Assembly: GCF_012273895.1 (NCBI RefSeq)
Contig: NC_052130.1
Coordinates: 2,604,001-2,668,000 of the forward strand
DNA: 64,000 nucleotides
Direction of reading: 5' to 3'
DNA from: Zerene cesonia
Lineage: Eukaryota; Arthropoda; Insecta; Lepidoptera; Pieridae
The notes under the pieces: model-generated
Told to the model about the DNA's origin: nothing
The model's database searches: none
Seen by the model: the letters and a program-made list of their open reading frames with translations, nothing else
Program-made: the position numbers and the translations under genes
Shown here: one piece after another, positions 34,001-45,000 of the stretch
Layout: the number at the start of each line of letters is the position of its first letter
Numbering within the stretch: position 1 is the stretch's first letter

Positions 34001-37000
34001 GATGGAACTTACGCCTCTTGATATATTCATGGGCGGTGTTAGCGCTTACCACCAGGCGAGTTTTAGCGCTTACCACCTATTCATTGCCGACGGCGACATA
34101 CAAATAATCTCGAATAAATATAGACTTACCTTTTAACCGTAGATTTTTCTCAGTGGTTGAATCAGATTCGTCGGATAGTCGTAACAGCTCATTCCTTCTG
34201 TCGGGCGCTTTCTCGTGCATAACTGCCTCTACGGTCACCAACTCGAATATGTTATTCGTCCTGTTTAATATCTATGAATGGAAAATAAATAAATAATACA
34301 AATTAATACTAAAACTGTACAACGCTTAATGAATGTTTCTTGTTTTACTCGTACGTGTAACGTTTGGCAAGTTAGTAATAATAATCACAACACAAATTCT
34401 CTGCGTGTTGGACCAGTATCCCCTTGTAAGACTTTCAAAAGACCGGGTGCTTCCCTCCTAGAGTTACCCAAGTATTATAGAGAGATACACACAAATATAA
34501 CCAATTCTTCGATAAACTAAACGTAATTAAATAAATACAAGATTTGAAAATGACTTCAAAAGATGTCACACATTACACTTTTATTTATGTTAGACAGCTA
34601 TTGAAATACCCCGGCTGAACTTTATACCCGGGTTTCATTAGTTTTTCAAACTGAAAGAGCAAGTTTTTTTTTATAAACCAATATGGCCATCCTGACTTGA
34701 CACATTCTAGTTTATTACACGAGGCTAGAAGTACCAGAATTGCAATGAAAATCTAGCTAGATCTATCTAGCTAGGGACTAGATAAAAACTATACGACATT
34801 ATATCTGCTATACTCAACTATATCTAAGTATCACACTATAAGAAAAATTTACTCACAGTTTGGAATTTAAACGCAATTAGCGGCCGAACCAGATCAAACC
34901 AGTTAGTTATTTTCTTCCCCACCAAATCTGGTAGTATCACCATTAGCGAGTTTCCTATACTTCGGACTATCATGTCTGAACTGAAACACACAAAAAATAT
35001 GAATATATATATTGTGAAACTTATTTTAATTTCTTTGTTGATGACCCAAGAAAAATCACCTGTATTATTAACATCTGTACGATTTATACAACCATGCATA
35101 CAATTTGTATACTTTCAAGCGAAGAAATATGATTTCAAGGCTCATATGCTTAGATAATATTCGTCTTAGATGCATCTAACTACGGTATACACCGGCAAAG
35201 ATTTTATATAAATAACGCACTGATAAATTTCAATTTCCTTGTTTACCCCACAAATAGCAGTGACTAAATTGCTTTGCAATCCCAGTTGTCTCTCTAACTT
35301 AAATAATTTTGTACTATTTACTAGTTAACTAACTTTTCGTCTGCGGCTTTGACTGCATAGTTAAGAAAAGATAGAAAAGAAAGATTCGGGGATATCGCCG
35401 TATACTTCCCATTCCCGTGGGAGTGCAAGGATAAAAACTACCCTTTTTCCCTTCCTGGGTTACAAAGTATCTATAAGGAAAGTTTCATTCAAATCGGTAC
35501 AATTGAGATAGATATACTGATAGAGTTACTTTCTTTATAATTAGGACTTAATAAATCAGGACTAAACAATTTAAAATAATTAGTTATAGCCAGAAATACC
35601 GTATAAAGAAATACGTTATATATACCAATAGTCAAATAGTAATGTATCTAATAAGGAACAAATCCTGTAAAGATGCAAACTCCTGTAGGGCACAGTTAAA
35701 GAATTAGCCACGAACAACAACAAGCGACAACTTACTTATAGAATTGCCCATCTGTATCTTCAAACTACTTCATAATAATCCTTGTTCTTTATTATAAATG
35801 CGAAACTTTTTTAAGAACGAATTAATGGATTCTCTCGCACAAAAATGGTGTCAGATCTGAATAATGCTTTGCTATATTGTTGATGATTAAAGTTTTAACT
35901 AGCGTACAGGCTCATAGCCTTTTAATCGAGTAAAACGCAGTAGCGTAAGTTGGTAGAGTTATGTGTGAGTAAGTTAAGTTACACGAATTCCATTATATCT
36001 TGTTTGACCATTCAAGAGCTTAAGTGTTCTTAGGTCTTCTGTATTGGCTGTTTCCACAACTTTGTTTTTGAAGATACTTAATAAGAACTTAGAGTTCAGA
36101 GACATTAATATCTGCACTTTGCAGTAATATAAGTGGTTAAACGTTCGTATCTATGACTGAGATTTAGAAATTAAAGCTTTTTAATGGATTTTAAACGCGA
36201 ATTATTCATTATATTATTAACCCGACATTTCGAACACTTTACAGCGAGCGTGGTCACGGGGAGACTTAATAAGATAATGAATAAATCGCGTTTAAAATCC
36301 GTTAAAAAGTTTTTAATTTCTAAATGTATAATATTCGCGTAAAATAAAACACAAGAAAATACTATGACTGAGATGTTTATAAACAGAGAATTCAGGTGGG
36401 TGGCTGGTTTTCTCCTAGTGTACACGAGCGTTTCGCTCCGGGTTCATCCATATATTGCCGAAGAATTTTAGTCGATCCAGTGGATTGTTAGATTAGGGTG
36501 TTCAAACAAAAAACAAACTCTTCAGCTTTTATTAATTTTATAGATGTATGTGAACATGTATTGTGCAATAGATTATTCGAGACGTTTTTATACTTGTTTT
36601 TAATTTCGCACCTTTTTTACTTTTGATGTGCCACTTTATCACTTTTTTTACTTTTATTAAGAAGTTGGATAGAAACTACATTTATTATTTTTTTGACGTT
36701 AGTATAGCGTGTTAAGTGTACATGGTTTGAACTTGTTTAATAAACAATTTAATGCCTATTCAAAACTATGATTATTAAATTATGGTTATGCGAATAGTTT
36801 AATATCCTTAGGTAATATAATTATAATAAATATTTTAATAATTGCAAACCAATTGAGCAAAAATTTGTTCCTTTAAACCGCGCCAAAATTTAATATCGTA
36901 TGTCATTTCAAATTGTTTTATTAGCATCACACCTGACGCTTGGCTCGCAGTCTTTTCTGTGACCTATATTGAGTATGATTACCATAAACGAAGATGACAA

Positions 37001-40000
37001 AGGGACGAAAAATTCTCACATGATAAAATCAACAAGCCAAAACGATTCAATTGAGTTTATCTCATTATAGGTATCTAGCAAATATATGTTTATCTCATAA
37101 GCGCAAGAGTTTAGAACTTCTATTTAGAGGTATCTTGTTATAGAACTAGAAATATGAAAGTATCTAAGTTTTATCAAATATCCCAACTCTTTGAACAAGG
37201 TAAGTACTATTTACTTGATGTTTGCGAAACAGTCCCCTGGTAATCGACCAAGATGGATGAAACGTTTTTTACATTATTTTTCTTATTTTTTGTGTATGAG
37301 ATAATTATATTGTGTAAATAGGCTATCGCCTTCACTTAACCATAACTATACGAAACTAAAAATTCTGTATAAACTGCTAAAAAATGTCAAATGTCACGTA
37401 CATTGGATACATAAAACAAAACAAACTCACCCAAAAACAATACAAAAGGGGAATATCTCGAACAGTACAGACGCGCTGATGGGCAGATGCTTCTCTTCTC
37501 TCGTCATAGCCAGTGAGGCGAGCGTAAAGGCCCGGTTATCGAATGTCAGTTGAAAAGTCACGTGAACTGTGTCAAATAATAATTCTTCGCGAAGTAACTC
37601 AATACGCATCTCTTTGTGGTAGAAGTGGCGAGCTACCTGTAGAATTTATGAGTTATTTACCCAAGCATAAGGATAATAATAGTAACAGAATATTGAATTT
37701 TGGCTTAGTAAGTCAAATCGGGATTTATTCATTATGTTTTCTTCTAAAATTTAGACAACTAAACACTTAATGTGACAGAACTATTTGCAGCGAGCGTAGT
37801 TACAGCGGATTGTAATATAATATACTAATTAATTCTTCCAAAATACCATTTTACCATTGTTTGATAGGTATTAGAAGACTGGACGGCCTGCTTGGATTGC
37901 TTTTAAATAAAAAATAAAGTAAGAATGTCATTATTTAACGTATCTTTATTATTATTTATGTATTATATTTTAATTATTTTCTTAAAATGATGTATTAAGA
38001 ACTCTCTGTTAAATGCAGGCTTAGTGAATCTCGAAATGTAAAATACGCGGGAAGATTTTCAGGCTAATCTTCGAGTGCCAACACCTGACAGAATGGGTGA
38101 GGCCTGAGACTGTTCCTATTATCAAGTTTATTTTAAGTTTGTGTCGAAATAAAGCTTGTTTTCTTACTTTCATACTCATATAAAAAGAAATATTCAAGGA
38201 ATTGAAGCACTTTAGCTAAGGGCAAGGCATTAAAACTTTTCCATTAGAAAAAAAAACAATCAGTCGATGATAATGTGTTAAGTTATAGAATAAATTCAAG
38301 ATACTAATTAATCTAATATTAAAATGTTATTGTGGTGAATAAATACTTATTAAAATAATAAAAAAAAAATTATCACAACTTAACTAGATGACTATTTTTT
38401 TAAAATAAAAGCTTCCTAATTTTAGAATTATTAGATTCATTTAATCCTCATTGTTAATTGAATAATAAGTAAATATTGTACCGTTTCTTCACATTTCCCA
38501 TAATTATTAATTATGTTTATATAGAATCTGGTCCAACCTATTGTATAACCGTTATCTAATAGGTAGGGCCAGATTTTTACTATTTAACAGAAACCAGAGA
38601 TCTTACTATATATAGGATAACTGGTCATACTTGCTCTATCAACAAACCTATACCTGATCAATATTTGTATTTGAATTAAATAAATTCTAGTAAAATTTAC
38701 TGAAAAATCATAAAAATATCAAATTATAAAAGAAATTCATCTGCGTCTTCCCTTTAGGCAGTGTACTTTTTGCTTGTTATCAAAAACAATATTAATACTA
38801 ATTAAAGTACTTAACACTATAATATGCGTCTAGAATAATCCACTTAGGTGTTGTTGTAGCTATCACAAAAGGTAAAGTACGTCGTAAAATTTAAGGATCC
38901 GTCCTAGGATAATCTCGCCATAAAAGAGCTCTGTTTACGAAAATGCCTGAAAAAGTCTTCACTTTATTTACTTATATTTAAGGTAACGTGTTTAAGTGGC
39001 ATTATGAACCCACAAGGCAAATTATTTGGATCTACAGTGTTCACATTTTGCCGACCGTTGGAACTTTTTATACTTACTTCAAGCAAATCAATTATATATT
39101 AATTATTAATAATACGGCTGGGCATCGAGCATGAAAGAGATATAATTGAAACGTTTAATATATCCAATTATATGCGACATATAAAAATACTGCGACAGTT
39201 TTTCGAAAATTTCATTACAAAAGGTATTTTCTTTTTAAAGGGCTTCATAGTAAGTATATAAATATTAAAAAAAGGTTATAATATGTATTTCTCATGCAAT
39301 GTTTGTTCAAAAATATTAGACCTAACTATGACTGAGACTATAGATGGCGTTGTTTATGTTATTTTTATTGGATTGGGAATTACGCCATCTATGAATAACT
39401 TTAGGTGAGTAAAATGCTTTAGATACTAATGCTATCTTTTCAACAAGCGTTCGTCGGGGGCGTAGCTCAGATGGTAGAGCGCTCGCTTAGCATGCGAGAG
39501 GTACCGGGATCGATACCCGGCGCCTCCAAATCCATTTTTGTATTATTGAAATCTGTATTTCGTTTTTAAATAATAATTTTTATATTTTTTTAATTTGACA
39601 AAAAATAAAAAGGACCATGTTAATAACATTGACATTTCAATAAAATTAAATAATAATTTTTATGTTTCTTTAATTTGACAAAAAATAAAAAAGACCATTT
39701 TAATAACATTGAAATGATATTTTTTTTGTTTTTGATAATGTTTTGCAAATTCCAAATTGTATAACTTTATCTACAAATTATTAATTTAGTAACACAAGGA
39801 TGTCGTCAAAAAAATCATATAACGCTAGCCTTAATATCTTACAAATTCTAATTTTAAAACATTTTCATGCAGTATCACAAATTGATTCCTCTAAGCAATT
39901 TTCCTTACCTCTCTTATCTGTCCCATCGCATAATACACAAAGCCTCTCCGCTTCGACCTATAATGTAATGTCAAACCCTGTCGCGTTTCATTCTCGCATA

Positions 40001-42078
40001 TAAAACTCGGGGCCCTCATCCTTGGATAACTGAACTTCAAATATTCGTGTAAATTGTCCAAGCCATTCAGAAAGTCTCTCATGTGCCGTCCCAATACTGA
40101 TAGCACTCTGTCATAGCCGTATTGTGATACGAAACCGACGAAATAAACACCCATTTGATCCATGAATTCGCGCTCCGTTATGCCTAGAACCTGCAATAAA
40201 AATAACATTACGTGTAAAACTATGTAGATTGTAATATTATTACTAATGATTGTTATTGGTTTCAATAATATAATACCAACGCATGTAACGATTCATAAAT
40301 TCAACACATTGAATATCGGGGGTGTAACTCAGTGGTAGAGTGTCTGCTTCGCATGCTGAAAGTCCTGGGTTCAAATCCCAGCACCTCCAATCGGAAGTAT
40401 TTTTTTAATTTGGTTTCATTTTTGTAAAATTATTTATTACAATGCATTATTTTTTTATAAAGTAACTTTGACGTAAAATTCAAAATGATTTTTTTACTCA
40501 ATCTAAAAGTTTTATTTGGTCAGTGTAAATTTCCATAATCACCACAGAAAGGAGACAAAATTGTTTTATTTAAAACAATTAATATTGAATGTACCTAATT
40601 ATAAAAAAAGCAAAAGGTTTTCCTTTTTTTAAAAAAAAAGGTTTGGCCCATGAGGGGATCGAACCCGCGACCTTCGCGTTATTAGCACGACGCTCTAACC
40701 AACTGAGCTAATGGGCCGATGACAAGTAGATTGAAATTATAAAATATATCTTGTTATGATCGAAATATAACATATATTTTACGACATAAAATAAATATTA
40801 CACACATTTACATATTGTCAACAGAAAAGTTTTAAAAATTACCCTTTTTCTCGTAAATAATAGTGTCTTTTTTTATAAAAACCAAAGAAATGTGAAGAAA
40901 GTAATTTTTTAAAACCTTTTCAGAAGTTAAATGACACGAGGAATTTTATATGTCACCATTGCGATACTGCAAGCTTGTATTGCAATAGTTGTCCGTCCGA
41001 AAACTTCTTCAAAGGTCATTGCCTAATTTGTCATACGACGGTTATTAAGAATGGATTCGTAGACGCAGACAGATCAAAGTATTTTATTTTTATACGATAA
41101 ACATTATAAATATATCATCGCTCGAGCGATCGGTTGGCCATTAGAAATATTTTTAGCTCGATCATTTTAGCACGAGTCAATGATGGATTGAACTCGAAAT
41201 TGTTGCATGATTCACATTCTTCTTACAGCGTGATAATTATTTTATAATAACCTGTCTACTGTTATTAAAGTTATGATCTCTCTCCTAATACACATTATTA
41301 ATTATAATTTTCTTTAGGAATATGTCGAATTTCTGGGAACCAAGTTGTAGTTTAACTTCAGATATAATTCATAGCATCTTATATTGAACTGAGGTATATG
41401 AGCATGTATAATAAAATCAAAAGTTTAAGGGATATAGTGTAATTTAAATTTGTATAGAATTGGTTGGTTTTTAAGTAAGTAATCATTAATTGTATCAAGT
41501 TTATACAAATTGGATTACAAACGACAAGATTGGGTTTTGTATGCAGATATATTATATCCTGTATTAACATTTATGAGCTACCATATGCAACGGAGCGGGC
41601 TCCAGCTAGTTTTTGAAGAACGAAATATATTCCGACATCCTGGCTTATCTGTACCGATACAAAAATAATTCTTAGTTCTTAATTTCCTGGTAAAATTTGA
41701 CGGCTTCCAAAACCAAGTAAGTAAAGCAAATAATGTACAGCTGCTTTGTCTGCAAAAGTAACAAACATCCTTCCTTTTTTAACCTTTCAAATTCCATCCA
41801 TGCATATCTTTAAAAACTTCCGTATTTATTAAGTGGGCTGTATTCAAATAAAGCTATTGTCGCAGAGAGCTTCGTGGTGTACGAGTTAAGATTTTCTATT
41901 AATTTAATACCTCTTGTGCTTTCTTCGCGAGTCGTGTGATGAGGTTCTCCGGGTACACCTGGTGGACGGAGAAGGAGGGCTGTTCGACCCCCGCTTGCCG
42001 CCTGATGTCCTCCCACCGCTCTTCGCCGTACGTTTGACGGATGTATTCCGCCATGTTTTCTAGCAGGAGCCCGTACAT
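22039..42078 (-). CDS. Gyc88E: Atypical soluble guanylyl cyclase, Gyc-88E / beta-3 type
   Basis: Makes cGMP. Fly Gyc-88E and Manduca beta-3 are O2-responsive or NO-insensitive and can work without an alpha subunit. I assemble 14 coding exons, all phase-consistent, 879 residues: 42078-41911, 40190-39909, 37636-37431, 34980-34857, 34271-34130, 27432-27306, 27157-26953, 26751-26605, 26372-26240, 25755-25528, 25231-24863, 24482-24368, 23635-23560, 22356-22039. The H-NOX domain starts at MYGLLLENM with proximal heme ligand H104 (DNLHEYL) and YxSxR at 133-137. An H-NOX-associated PAS domain (about 205-350) and a coiled coil (about 355-405) follow. The cyclase domain has metal Asps D429 and D473, guanine selectors E469 and C539, and N546/R550. 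Both Asps and the base selectors in one chain fit a self-sufficient homodimer. Exons 12-14 (C-terminal tail) are less certain. The first coding exon begins with an acceptor at 42086, so a 5'UTR exon lies further right. Confidence 0.93.
22637..22745 (+). repeat. tRNA-like SINE head (71-nt fold) with SINE body
   Basis: Positions 22637-22707 fold like a tRNA: acceptor TCACGGG/CTCGTGA and T-stem GCAGG/CCTGC with TTCGAAT are fully paired. The anticodon loop (ACGGTTA) lacks the universal U33, and the 3' flank 'tttttctattctttcaaaat' matches the copy at 2745-2865. I therefore call it a SINE, not a tRNA gene. Confidence 0.7.
22946..23152 (-). repeat. Retroelement-like 3' tail repeat
   Basis: Reverse-oriented copy running from tattaatattataaatgcga to gtgaaaccgcggggcacagc. 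It lies in the last cyclase intron. Confidence 0.85.
25875..26165 (+). repeat. SINE-like element (gtgggtcgcctgatggtaag family)
   Basis: The sequence gtgggtcgcctgatggtaag through 'aggaataaaggaaaggactg' to 'ggcgaggtacatccccggtg' is a widely dispersed lepidopteran element. An opposite-strand copy is at about 33884-34098 and a fragment at about 59445-59575. It is in a cyclase intron. Confidence 0.75.
28455..28905 (+). repeat. Degenerate SINE plus retroelement tail fragments
   Basis: A tRNA-like stretch (gcgataggtctagcggtcga, later gttcgatactcaatgg) is followed by 'ccgccccgacttcgcccgtg' and a reverse tail 'taatattataaatgcgaaag'. It is a composite of unrelated insertions in the large cyclase intron. 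Confidence 0.6.
29304..32655 (+). CDS. Secreted trypsin-fold pseudo-protease (serine protease homolog), nested gene
   Basis: Three exons, 29304-29311 (ATG ATA CT), 29841-30049 and 31856-32655, join in phase to 338 residues. The N terminus becomes MILVILFLSPVHG, a short signal peptide. A pro-region of about 50 residues with an RRR cluster (61-63) leads to NVVAGISID, which sits where trypsins have IVGG. The chymotrypsin S1 outline follows: ACILSKRVLLSSANYL for the usual LISxxxVLTAAHCL, RHDITVI for the Asp102 strand (D152), and QNGGPLLSGKALVGVG for GDSGGPL. Catalytic His57 is Asn (N93), Cys58 is Tyr, and Ser195 is Asn (N248), so it should lack peptidase activity. A Tyr/Trp-rich tail of about 50 residues follows the fold. 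The gene lies within the cyclase intron 27433-34129 on the other strand. Its second intron contains the 1000-N gap, so a missing exon cannot be excluded. The short first exon is inferred from phase and the signal peptide it creates. Confidence 0.75.
30345..30735 (+). repeat. Two truncated GATGATG-tail SINE copies
   Basis: The first ends gggaacatatatgggctgat plus GATGATG. The second has gtgagaacctcaaattcgaa and accgcacttcggcagcgtgg. Both correspond to the fuller copy at 33075-33390. They explain the His- and Asp-rich open frames here, which are not genes. Confidence 0.75.
30845..31844. other. Assembly gap (1000 N)
   Basis: Exactly 1000 Ns, which is a placeholder length, so the true size is unknown. 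It lies in intron 2 of the nested pseudo-protease gene and ends 11 bases before its third exon. Long open frames running through it are artefacts. Confidence 0.99.
33075..33390 (+). repeat. GATGATG-tail SINE, near full length
   Basis: tRNA-like head (gctcagtggtgaggacctcg ... ggaggttcgagttcaggtga), middle aacccgcacttggccagcat, and end 'gtgggaacatgtataggcgg' plus gatgaagatgatgatg. It is in the large cyclase intron, 3' of the nested gene. Confidence 0.8.
33884..34098 (-). repeat. SINE-like element, reverse copy
   Basis: Opposite-strand copy of the element at 25875: ctttacccttcccagtcctt, ttcctctcgtcaatcctgtc and gcgcttaccaccaggcgag are visible. It ends about 30 bp from the cyclase exon 34130-34271. 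Confidence 0.75.
35335..35550. repeat. Degenerate retroelement tail fragment
   Basis: The sequence from ttttcgtctgcggctttgac through 'ccattcccgtgggagtgcaa' to 'aaagtttcattcaaatcggt' has the layout of the 3' tails seen at 48070-48260 and 56600-56790. Confidence 0.5.
36171..36331. repeat. Fold-back MITE-like element
   Basis: Same family as 3281-3434 in opposite loop orientation: inverted ends around ggattttaaacgcg / cgcgtttaaaatcc, loop with tacagcgagcgtggtcacgg. It is in a cyclase intron. Confidence 0.85.
39456..39528 (+). tRNA. tRNA-Ala (AGC)
   Basis: A 73-nt cloverleaf: acceptor stem GGGGGCG with CGCCTCC, D-stem GCTC/GAGC, anticodon stem CTCGC/GCGAG around TTAGCAT (anticodon AGC), T-stem CCGGG/CCCGG, discriminator A. 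The A box (TAGCTCAGATGG) and B box (GGATCGATACC) pol III promoters are intact. It lies in the intron downstream of the cyclase's second coding exon, on the opposite strand to the cyclase. Confidence 0.97.
39568..39716. repeat. Two-copy ~80-bp tandem duplication
   Basis: Two diverged copies of an AT-rich unit (aaataataatttttat... through ...taataacattga) starting at about 39568 and 39648, directly downstream of the tRNA-Ala(AGC) gene. A few mismatches separate the copies. Confidence 0.75.
40318..40389 (+). tRNA. tRNA-Ala (CGC), slightly degenerate
   Basis: A 72-nt cloverleaf: acceptor GGGGGTG with CACCTCC, D-stem ACTC/GAGT (both sides changed together from the usual GCTC/GAGC), loop TTCGCAT giving anticodon CGC, T-stem CTGGG/CCCAG, discriminator A. 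The anticodon stem TCTGC/GCTGA has one U-U mismatch. The T loop reads TTCAAAT. The paired change in the D-stem argues for function, while the mismatch leaves some doubt. It lies 128 bp from the cyclase exon 39909-40190. Confidence 0.82.
40644..40717 (-). tRNA. tRNA-Ile (AAT)
   Basis: A 74-nt cloverleaf on the minus strand: acceptor GGCCCAT with ATGGGCC, D arm with AGCTCAGTTGGTTAGAGC, anticodon loop CTAATAA (anticodon AAT), T-stem GCGGG/CCCTC-type pairing around TTCGATC, discriminator A. Immediately downstream on the minus strand is a run of Ts (the A run at 40629-40639), a pol III terminator. It is co-oriented with the host cyclase gene. Confidence 0.95.
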
Positions 42079-42086
42079 TGTGGCGC

Positions 42087-45000
42087 CTGTTGACAGAGAA
42101 TAATAATTAGTACATACGAAGATGAGGAATTTTGAGTAAAAATTAATATCAATTATTATATAACGATTTCTTATCTGGGAATAGTTACATTTAAAAATCG
42201 AATTTTCATGTGTTTGTTATAAAACTGTTATATAAATAACAGTAGGTGAATTCCGTAGATACACTAGTATCGTATCCAGGTAAAGTAGTCTATATTTTAA
42301 ACTAGTTTCACAACCTATTTCACAGTCTGATATTTCCTCAATACCCGATAAGCTGTTTGAGTAAAGGGTAATAAACTTTTATGTTTTACAATAATAATAT
42401 GTATAACTTATGTATAAAACAACGACTGCTTGTAAGGAAGCTGGCAAATGCTTTACACAGATCACTTATCGATTTTCGTCACAAGCGCTTGGACTTGCTT
42501 CAGGATAGTGTTTTATCTGTGCTTCAGAAAATATTCTTCAGTGCTCCGCCAGATTAAGGCGTTTGTTATCGGTGTATATTATACTGAAATCTATATTTAA
42601 CTATTAACGAACTATAATATCCAAGTGAATCTTCAAAGATCCTTATTAGCTACGCAATTTATGAAAGATTCGATTACATCTTTATTAAAACACGTTTTTG
42701 ATTTTAGCTTAGCCGTTTTCAGGAATACAAAGTACAGTGCGGTTTCAGAATGGCACTAAGTCGATAACTTTTAGAGCGTGGGACGTTTCACAATGCTCTT
42801 ATACGAGTATTAATCCTTGAACGGCATTTGTGGTCGCTTCTGTGTATAGAAGGATTATATTAATTTAGTTTCCTAAGGGATTTCTATCGAATAAAGCGAC
42901 ATTTATTTAAGGGTTTTCTTAACACAGATACTATTATGTTTGATCATAATCTTAAAAATGAAATTGAACCTACCTAAAAATATTCAGTTCCTTGTTTTCC
43001 TGTACTACTTTGATAGGTTCATGTCATCTCGTCGTCTTAATATAATGACTAAAAAAATAAAACTAACGTACCCTCAAATTTGTTATGACGATTTAAAATT
43101 GCTTCTATAAAAATACTAATTGAATAAAATGTTTGAGAAATTAAAAACTTTTCAACGGATTTTAAACGCGATTTATTCATTATATTATTAACCCTATTTT
43201 AATTTCTAAATGTATAATACTCGCGTGAAACCAAACACAAGAAAATACTAAAATGTTTGAGTTAGAGTTTTTGAATCCATACATTTTCCGCCTGTTTTGC
43301 TTCTATAGAGTTTATTTCTGTATGACTTGGTGCACAATAAAGTATTTTGATTTGATTTGATTTTCAATGCAAAACTTATCGAACCCTTTTTGTCCCACGA
43401 GTTCTATCCGACAGTAATAAAAACAGACAAAAACCAAATTATGAAATGTCAGCTGCATTTTGTATGCTCGATTCGTACCATTCATTGTGCTTCAGTATAC
43501 ACCTAACACATTATTTCTATTACACAACCAAGGATACCTCCTTATTTACTGATAAGTCACTAAGTTTAAGTATATACAATTGCCTGATTGTACAGTTTTA
43601 AAGCGCCATTAATTAGCCTATAAAGCACTTTAGGTAATACGGCCAGTCTACGTCAGGGGAAAATGGATGGGAGCTGATAAAAGATACGACCTGAAAATTC
43701 GCTTTGTTTTAAACGATTTCAAAAGGCGAGTATCGTTGTTGAAAATTATTTTATTTGCACATATTTTAAATATTGTTTTGATTTAATTAGGGTTCTGTAT
43801 TCAAAGGGTAAAACGGATTACTAAGAACAATAGATGCGTCTGTATGTCTGTCAATCCAACCGTCTGTCACCAGGCTGTGTCTCATGAACCGTGATCCGGA
43901 AATTTACAGAGATCCTACATCTTGCTGCTTCGGAGACAGTAACATCGTTATGTCAGATTTATTTAAGGTTTTCTATTTACCTGTAAGTAATTAGTGTTTA
44001 ATTTCTGAAATACACATGTATGTTAGGAATTTAAGTTTAAAATTATGAATAACATGCGTAAACAGAAACATTAATTACCACAGATAATATACTACTATAC
44101 TAGATTATGTTCAATACACCTACATAAATTCAACATGCAATAGACCACTATTTAAATTGCATATGTATTTTAAATATCTACGTTTAGTATTCTGCATTCA
44201 TACAACTTCAGACTATTTGCATTTTGATATTTGTTCAGGTTTCACAACTAATTCTTGGTGGGAAATTATTCATGGCTATTTAATAACATATTATTGTTGG
44301 TGCAAGTTTTAGCGAAATATTTTAGAAATGAAATAATTATAGCAGAATGAATAAAGTTTTCAGATTTGATACACAAATAACAAATACATCTAGTAGTGTT
44401 TATGATAAATAAAGAATACTCACATGTAGTTGAGAAACTTTTAATTAAAGTTTAAATGTTGAACAATTCCGCGCTGCTTTAATTAAATCAGCTTGTGACT
44501 TTCCGTTACAGATAATGAAAAGATCCATTTTATATAAGGCACAGATAATAAATTACAGCAGGTATGTTTAAATTGCCTGCTCATATGAACTTTCGGATAA
44601 AGTCACTAGATATTTAGATCGTGAAAATATAGTACCTAAGTTTCAAATGCATCTGTTTGTTTTCAAACATTGATTATATAATCTGTTCAGTGATAGATAA
44701 TGTATGATGTATACATGATAGTTATATTTTTGGCTTGACTTTTAAGAAGTTATCCTATTGAGGATCGATAATGGATAATTAACAGCTCAAAGTTCACAGT
44801 ATAAGTTATTTGTTAGAAAATATATCACATCACTGGTGGATAACAAGACCAAAACTAAATCAAAACGTCTATTATAGGTATTTATTTTTATTGTCCTTAA
44901 AAGAGATACCATTTTATTTAATCAAGAGTTTATCAACTAAATTAAAAAGAGAATAACCACAAGGGTATTTGCTAACCTTTGGGAAATACTTTAATGTAAG

